DNA of 64,000 nt. Origin: Clostridium formicaceticum (GTDB lineage: Bacteria > Bacillota > Clostridia > Peptostreptococcales > Natronincolaceae). Below, one piece after another: positions 61,547 to 64,000 of this stretch. Both the position numbers and the translations under genes were made by a program. The notes beneath the pieces are model-generated. The model had not been told where the DNA came from, made no database searches, and saw only the letters and a list, made by a program, of their open reading frames with translations. Where the stretch lies: assembly GCF_001854185.1 (NCBI RefSeq), contig NZ_CP017603.1, positions 4,402,001 to 4,466,000 of the forward strand. The letters are read 5' to 3'. Numbering within the stretch: the stretch's first letter is position 1; each line of letters begins with the position of its first letter.

Positions 61547-62656
61547 TTATAAAATTTCATATAAGTTTTCGATTACTGTATCAATTTCTTCTTTTGTTGT
61601 ATAGCTTCCGAGGCTAAATCTTACAGCACCCCGTCCAATTTCCTCTGAAACTCCCATTGCCTCTAATACTGGTGAAATTGTAGTTAAGCCCGAGTGACAA
61701 GCAGAACCCGTTGAGGCCGCTGTTTCATTTAAGTTCCTTAGAACTTCATGCCCATTGTATCCAATAAAGCTAACATTTAGAGTATTAGGTAATCTCTTTT
61801 CAGGATGCCCGTTTAAATGAATCTTTTTATCGAAATTTTCTTTAAGCTTCTTATAAAAATACTCTGTTAATTCTTTTATTCTGGATTCCTTCAAGTTCTC
61901 CATAGCAATTTCACAAGCTTTACCTAAGGCTACATCTAAAATAATATTTTCTGTTCCAGCACGCTTTCCACCTTCATGTCCAGCTCCATGGATCAATGGC
62001 TCAATATTTATTCCATCTCTAATATACAATGCTCCGATGCCTTTAGGAGCATATAACTTATGTCCTGCAACAGTTAAAAAATCTACTCCTAAGCTTTTAA
62101 CATCTACAGGTACTTTACCTATTGACTGTGAAGCATCTGTGTGGAATAGAATATTATACTTTTTACAAACTTCTGCTATTTCTTCTATTGGTTGAATAGT
62201 ACCAACTTCATTATTAGAATGCATTATAGTAATCAATATGGTTTTGTCAGTAACTGCTTTTTCAACATCCAAAGGGTTTACCATACCATATTTATCAACC
62301 GGCAAATAGGTGACTTCATAGCCTAGTTTTTCTAAAAACTTACATGGGTTTATAATAGCAGGATGTTCCACTTGGGTAGTTATAATATGATTGCCTTGAT
62401 TTTTATAGGTAAAGGCTACCCCTTTAATAACAGTATTATTTGATTCACTTCCACCACTTGTAAAGATTATTTCTTCAGGCGAGCAATTTAATATCATTGC
62501 CACCTGCTTCCTTGCATATTCAACAGCTTTTTTAGCAGTAACACCTAATTCATGAGTGCTGGAAGGGTTCCCAAAACCTCCATAGAGATAGGGAAGCATA
62601 GCGTCTGCCACTTCTTTGTCTATTGGCGTTGTTGCATTATAGTCTAAATAAATCAT
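61547..62656 (-). CDS. Cysteine desulfurase (NifS/IscS family)
   Basis: 369 residues. MIYLDYNATTPID start, FTSGGSESNN, HSNNEVGTIQPI, DASQSIGK, PLP lysine K200 in TVAGHKLYAPKG, and active-site Cys C320 in STGSACHSG. The loop is the short-loop type. No iscU, thiI, mnmA or nifU gene is adjacent, so it could serve Fe-S assembly, tRNA thiolation or selenium use. The promoter has a hairpin in its spacer. Confidence 0.93.
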   Translation of the reverse strand: MIYLDYNATTPIDKEVADAMLPYLYGGFGNPSSTHELGVTAKKAVEYARKQVAMILNCSPEEIIFTSGGSESNNTVIKGVAFTYKNQGNHIITTQVEHPAIINPCKFLEKLGYEVTYLPVDKYGMVNPLDVEKAVTDKTILITIMHSNNEVGTIQPIEEIAEVCKKYNILFHTDASQSIGKVPVDVKSLGVDFLTVAGHKLYAPKGIGALYIRDGINIEPLIHGAGHEGGKRAGTENIILDVALGKACEIAMENLKESRIKELTEYFYKKLKENFDKKIHLNGHPEKRLPNTLNVSFIGYNGHEVLRNLNETAASTGSACHSGLTTISPVLEAMGVSEEIGRGAVRFSLGSYTTKEEIDTVIENLYEIL

Positions 62657-62685
62657 ATCATGCTCCTTTCTAACAATCTGCTTTT

Positions 62686-62714
62686 ATCCTATCACACCTA
62701 TATGAGTGTGGCAA
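62686..62714 (-). promoter_or_regulatory. Cysteine desulfurase promoter with inverted repeat in the spacer
   Basis: TTGCCA (62709-62714), 17 bases, TAGGAT (62686-62691). A CACAC/GTGTG inverted repeat spans the spacer and may be an operator. Confidence 0.5.
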
Positions 62715-62790
62715 TCAAAACCGTCAGACTGCGTGAAAATTGTCACCCTGAGGGCAGCGGATAGGTCTTACAGGTAAAATAAACCTAGAG

Positions 62791-63072
62791 TTGTATATAT
62801 CCAATCGAAAACCTGAATATTCTCTAGTTTATTACATCAATACAAAAAAATATTCTCCTGAAGACAAGTTATTTACAACAGTTTTTATAGGGGAGTTCTA
62901 TTATATCGTCGAACTAAAAGATGGTAAGAAAATTAACCTTGAGGCATTTATATCACCAGGAACCGCACAACAATACCCACTAAATACCATTCTCTTTCTA
63001 ACTCCTGAGGCACTAACCTTAGCGTTTTCCAGTCCATTTCCTCAAAATCCGAGAAATAATACGCTACTATAA
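62791..63072 (+). CDS. Small hypothetical protein, uncertain
   Basis: 93 codons from a TTG without a clear ribosome site: MYISNRKPEYSLVYYINTKK, then KLFTTVFIGEFYYIVELKDG. Residue composition is protein-like, with an alternating hydrophobic middle part, but the end (PFPQNPRNNTLL) is not. It may be a real small protein or a remnant. No family recognised. Confidence 0.3.
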   Translation: MYISNRKPEYSLVYYINTKKYSPEDKLFTTVFIGEFYYIVELKDGKKINLEAFISPGTAQQYPLNTILFLTPEALTLAFSSPFPQNPRNNTLL

Positions 63073-63414
63073 TAAGCAGTATCTTTATAAATATCAAACT
63101 AATTTTCTTCTGAGATTCCACTGCTTAATATTTTGTTATTTCCAATTTATTTTGCATTTGCATAATCAACTTTCAATGAATTCTCCCTTAAGCTACTGCT
63201 AGCAGGTATTTTCTGCCCCACCATCTGGAGCTTTTTATTGTATTCACTATATATGTAAGATAAGTTCTTTTCTTAGCAAAACAATTGACCTTAATCCTAT
63301 TATATTTTAATAGTATTTCCAGCCATTTTTTTCATACTTGTATGAAAACCTTTGTTATAGCAACAGAATTTTCCTGCAGTCCACAAACTAGGATCAACTC
63401 CTACTGATTTTTAA
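63073..63414. other. Intergenic region with a gene-end relic
   Basis: 342 bases. On the minus strand about 63150-63275 encodes NKKLQMVGQKIPASSSLREN and a short tail to a stop; it looks like the end of a lost gene. Nothing else recognised. Confidence 0.35.
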
Positions 63415-64000
63415 TTATATATCTTTAAAACCAAATTTTCTTGTTATTTTTTCATAATTTAAAAGAGGTACGCCAATTTTATTTCCAATGCGAACTACTT
63501 CAAATATAAGACCATCAATTTCGGATTGTTTCCCTATGCTAAAGTCTCTCTGCATAGATATAGAAGCTGTCGGGCTTAATCCATCAAGAATATCCAAATT
63601 TGTTGGAATAATATCTACTGTGAAAAAGACACCCATTGCATTTGCCAATAATTTTATCTCTCTAATCAATGATACAAAACATTCTCTTATTTCTCCTTGT
63701 TTTTGCATTGCTTCAGCAGTACAATCATAATATAGCCCACAAGCTGCCATTGGGGACACATATGAAAATTTTTGTAGGCAATCTCTTTGAATATTGTCTG
63801 ATATAATTCCAGTTATTCCTGACTCTTTTAAGTCATTTGCTATTTCTTCCAGCATCGGTCGATATTCATTTGGATTTCTAACACCATAAACGATTCTAAA
63901 AATATCTCCATGCATTTTTATTACACCCGGCTCTTTTATATTTGCTGATACATAGATGCATCCATATGTTACCATTAATCCTGGTAATTGTTTTTGCATT
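63415..64000 (-). CDS. 2-dehydropantoate 2-reductase family protein (partial, C-terminal part)
   Basis: About 195 residues are inside the window; the N-terminal NAD(P)-binding domain lies past its edge. GLMVTYGCIYVSANIKEPGVI, the KFSYVSPMAACGLYY segment (KFxxxxPxxA-type block) and SISMQRDFSIGKQSEIDGLIFEVVRIG (the S-x-x-x-D-x..G..E.. pattern of the helical domain) are typical of PanE/ApbA. It reduces ketopantoate in coenzyme A synthesis or a related keto acid. Confidence 0.85.
   Translation of the reverse strand, partial: MQKQLPGLMVTYGCIYVSANIKEPGVIKMHGDIFRIVYGVRNPNEYRPMLEEIANDLKESGITGIISDNIQRDCLQKFSYVSPMAACGLYYDCTAEAMQKQGEIRECFVSLIREIKLLANAMGVFFTVDIIPTNLDILDGLSPTASISMQRDFSIGKQSEIDGLIFEVVRIGNKIGVPLLNYEKITRKFGFKDI

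Overview
The window is AT-rich DNA from an anaerobic, spore-forming Clostridia-type Firmicute. Support comes from a gerA-type germinant receptor operon, S-layer homology domains, flavodiiron proteins, many Fe-S enzymes, a tandem glycine riboswitch, AGGAGG-type ribosome binding sites and frequent GTG/TTG starts. The Alkaliphilus/Natronincola/Clostridium neighbourhood is a guess from gene content. Most genes lie on the minus strand. No rRNA, tRNA, CRISPR array or intact transposase was recognised.

0-4.1 kb: a BlaI-type repressor, a very large BlaR1-like M56 metalloprotease fused to a propeller-like region and an ABC solute-binding domain, and the start of a sugar-type ABC permease. They share a promoter wrapped in two TACA-N2-TGTA operators. 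4.3-16.9 kb: Fe-S flavoprotein, TVP38 membrane protein, ferritin-like protein, SLH/GH18 protein, a Nat-type ABC exporter whose second permease carries a CPBP protease domain, a calcium-loop protein, a ferredoxin-tailed aldo/keto reductase, and an ABC-F protein behind a structured leader. 17.4-20.3 kb: nitrosative/oxidative stress cluster (Ric/ScdA, flavodiiron protein, Crp/Fnr regulator). 20.5-26.7 kb: flavin reductase and gerA operon. 26.8-32.5 kb: second ferredoxin-tailed aldo/keto reductase, a GcvT-SHMT fusion under a tandem glycine riboswitch, and a second flavodiiron protein.

32.6-36.8 kb: an ABC-2 exporter with a NarL-type two-component system. 37.2-38.5 kb: a cyclase-family hydrolase and a DUF1992 protein. 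38.5-45.4 kb: a sigma-54 activator next to a CoA-transferase, GntP permease, 3-hydroxyacyl dehydrogenase and thiolase operon, apparently for 3-hydroxybutyrate/acetoacetate use, with a good -24/-12 promoter and candidate upstream activator sites. 45.4-50.6 kb: a decayed region with fragments of a kinase and an antibiotic phosphotransferase, IS200/IS605-like end relics, a LysE/Lrp pair, a YlbF protein and a Trp/Gly repeat protein.

50.6-59.1 kb: the most interesting block. Two paralogous 2-hydroxyacyl-CoA dehydratase-like (double-cubane cluster type) proteins and one ATP-dependent activase flank a complete ABC importer with a DUF3798-type lipoprotein. I infer an ATP-driven low-potential reduction system coupled to uptake of an unknown compound. 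59.4-64 kb: another decayed stretch (ABC ATPase remnant, REP-type transposase remnant with REP-like repeats), a DUF3189 protein, a cysteine desulfurase and the C-terminal part of a ketopantoate reductase cut by the window edge.
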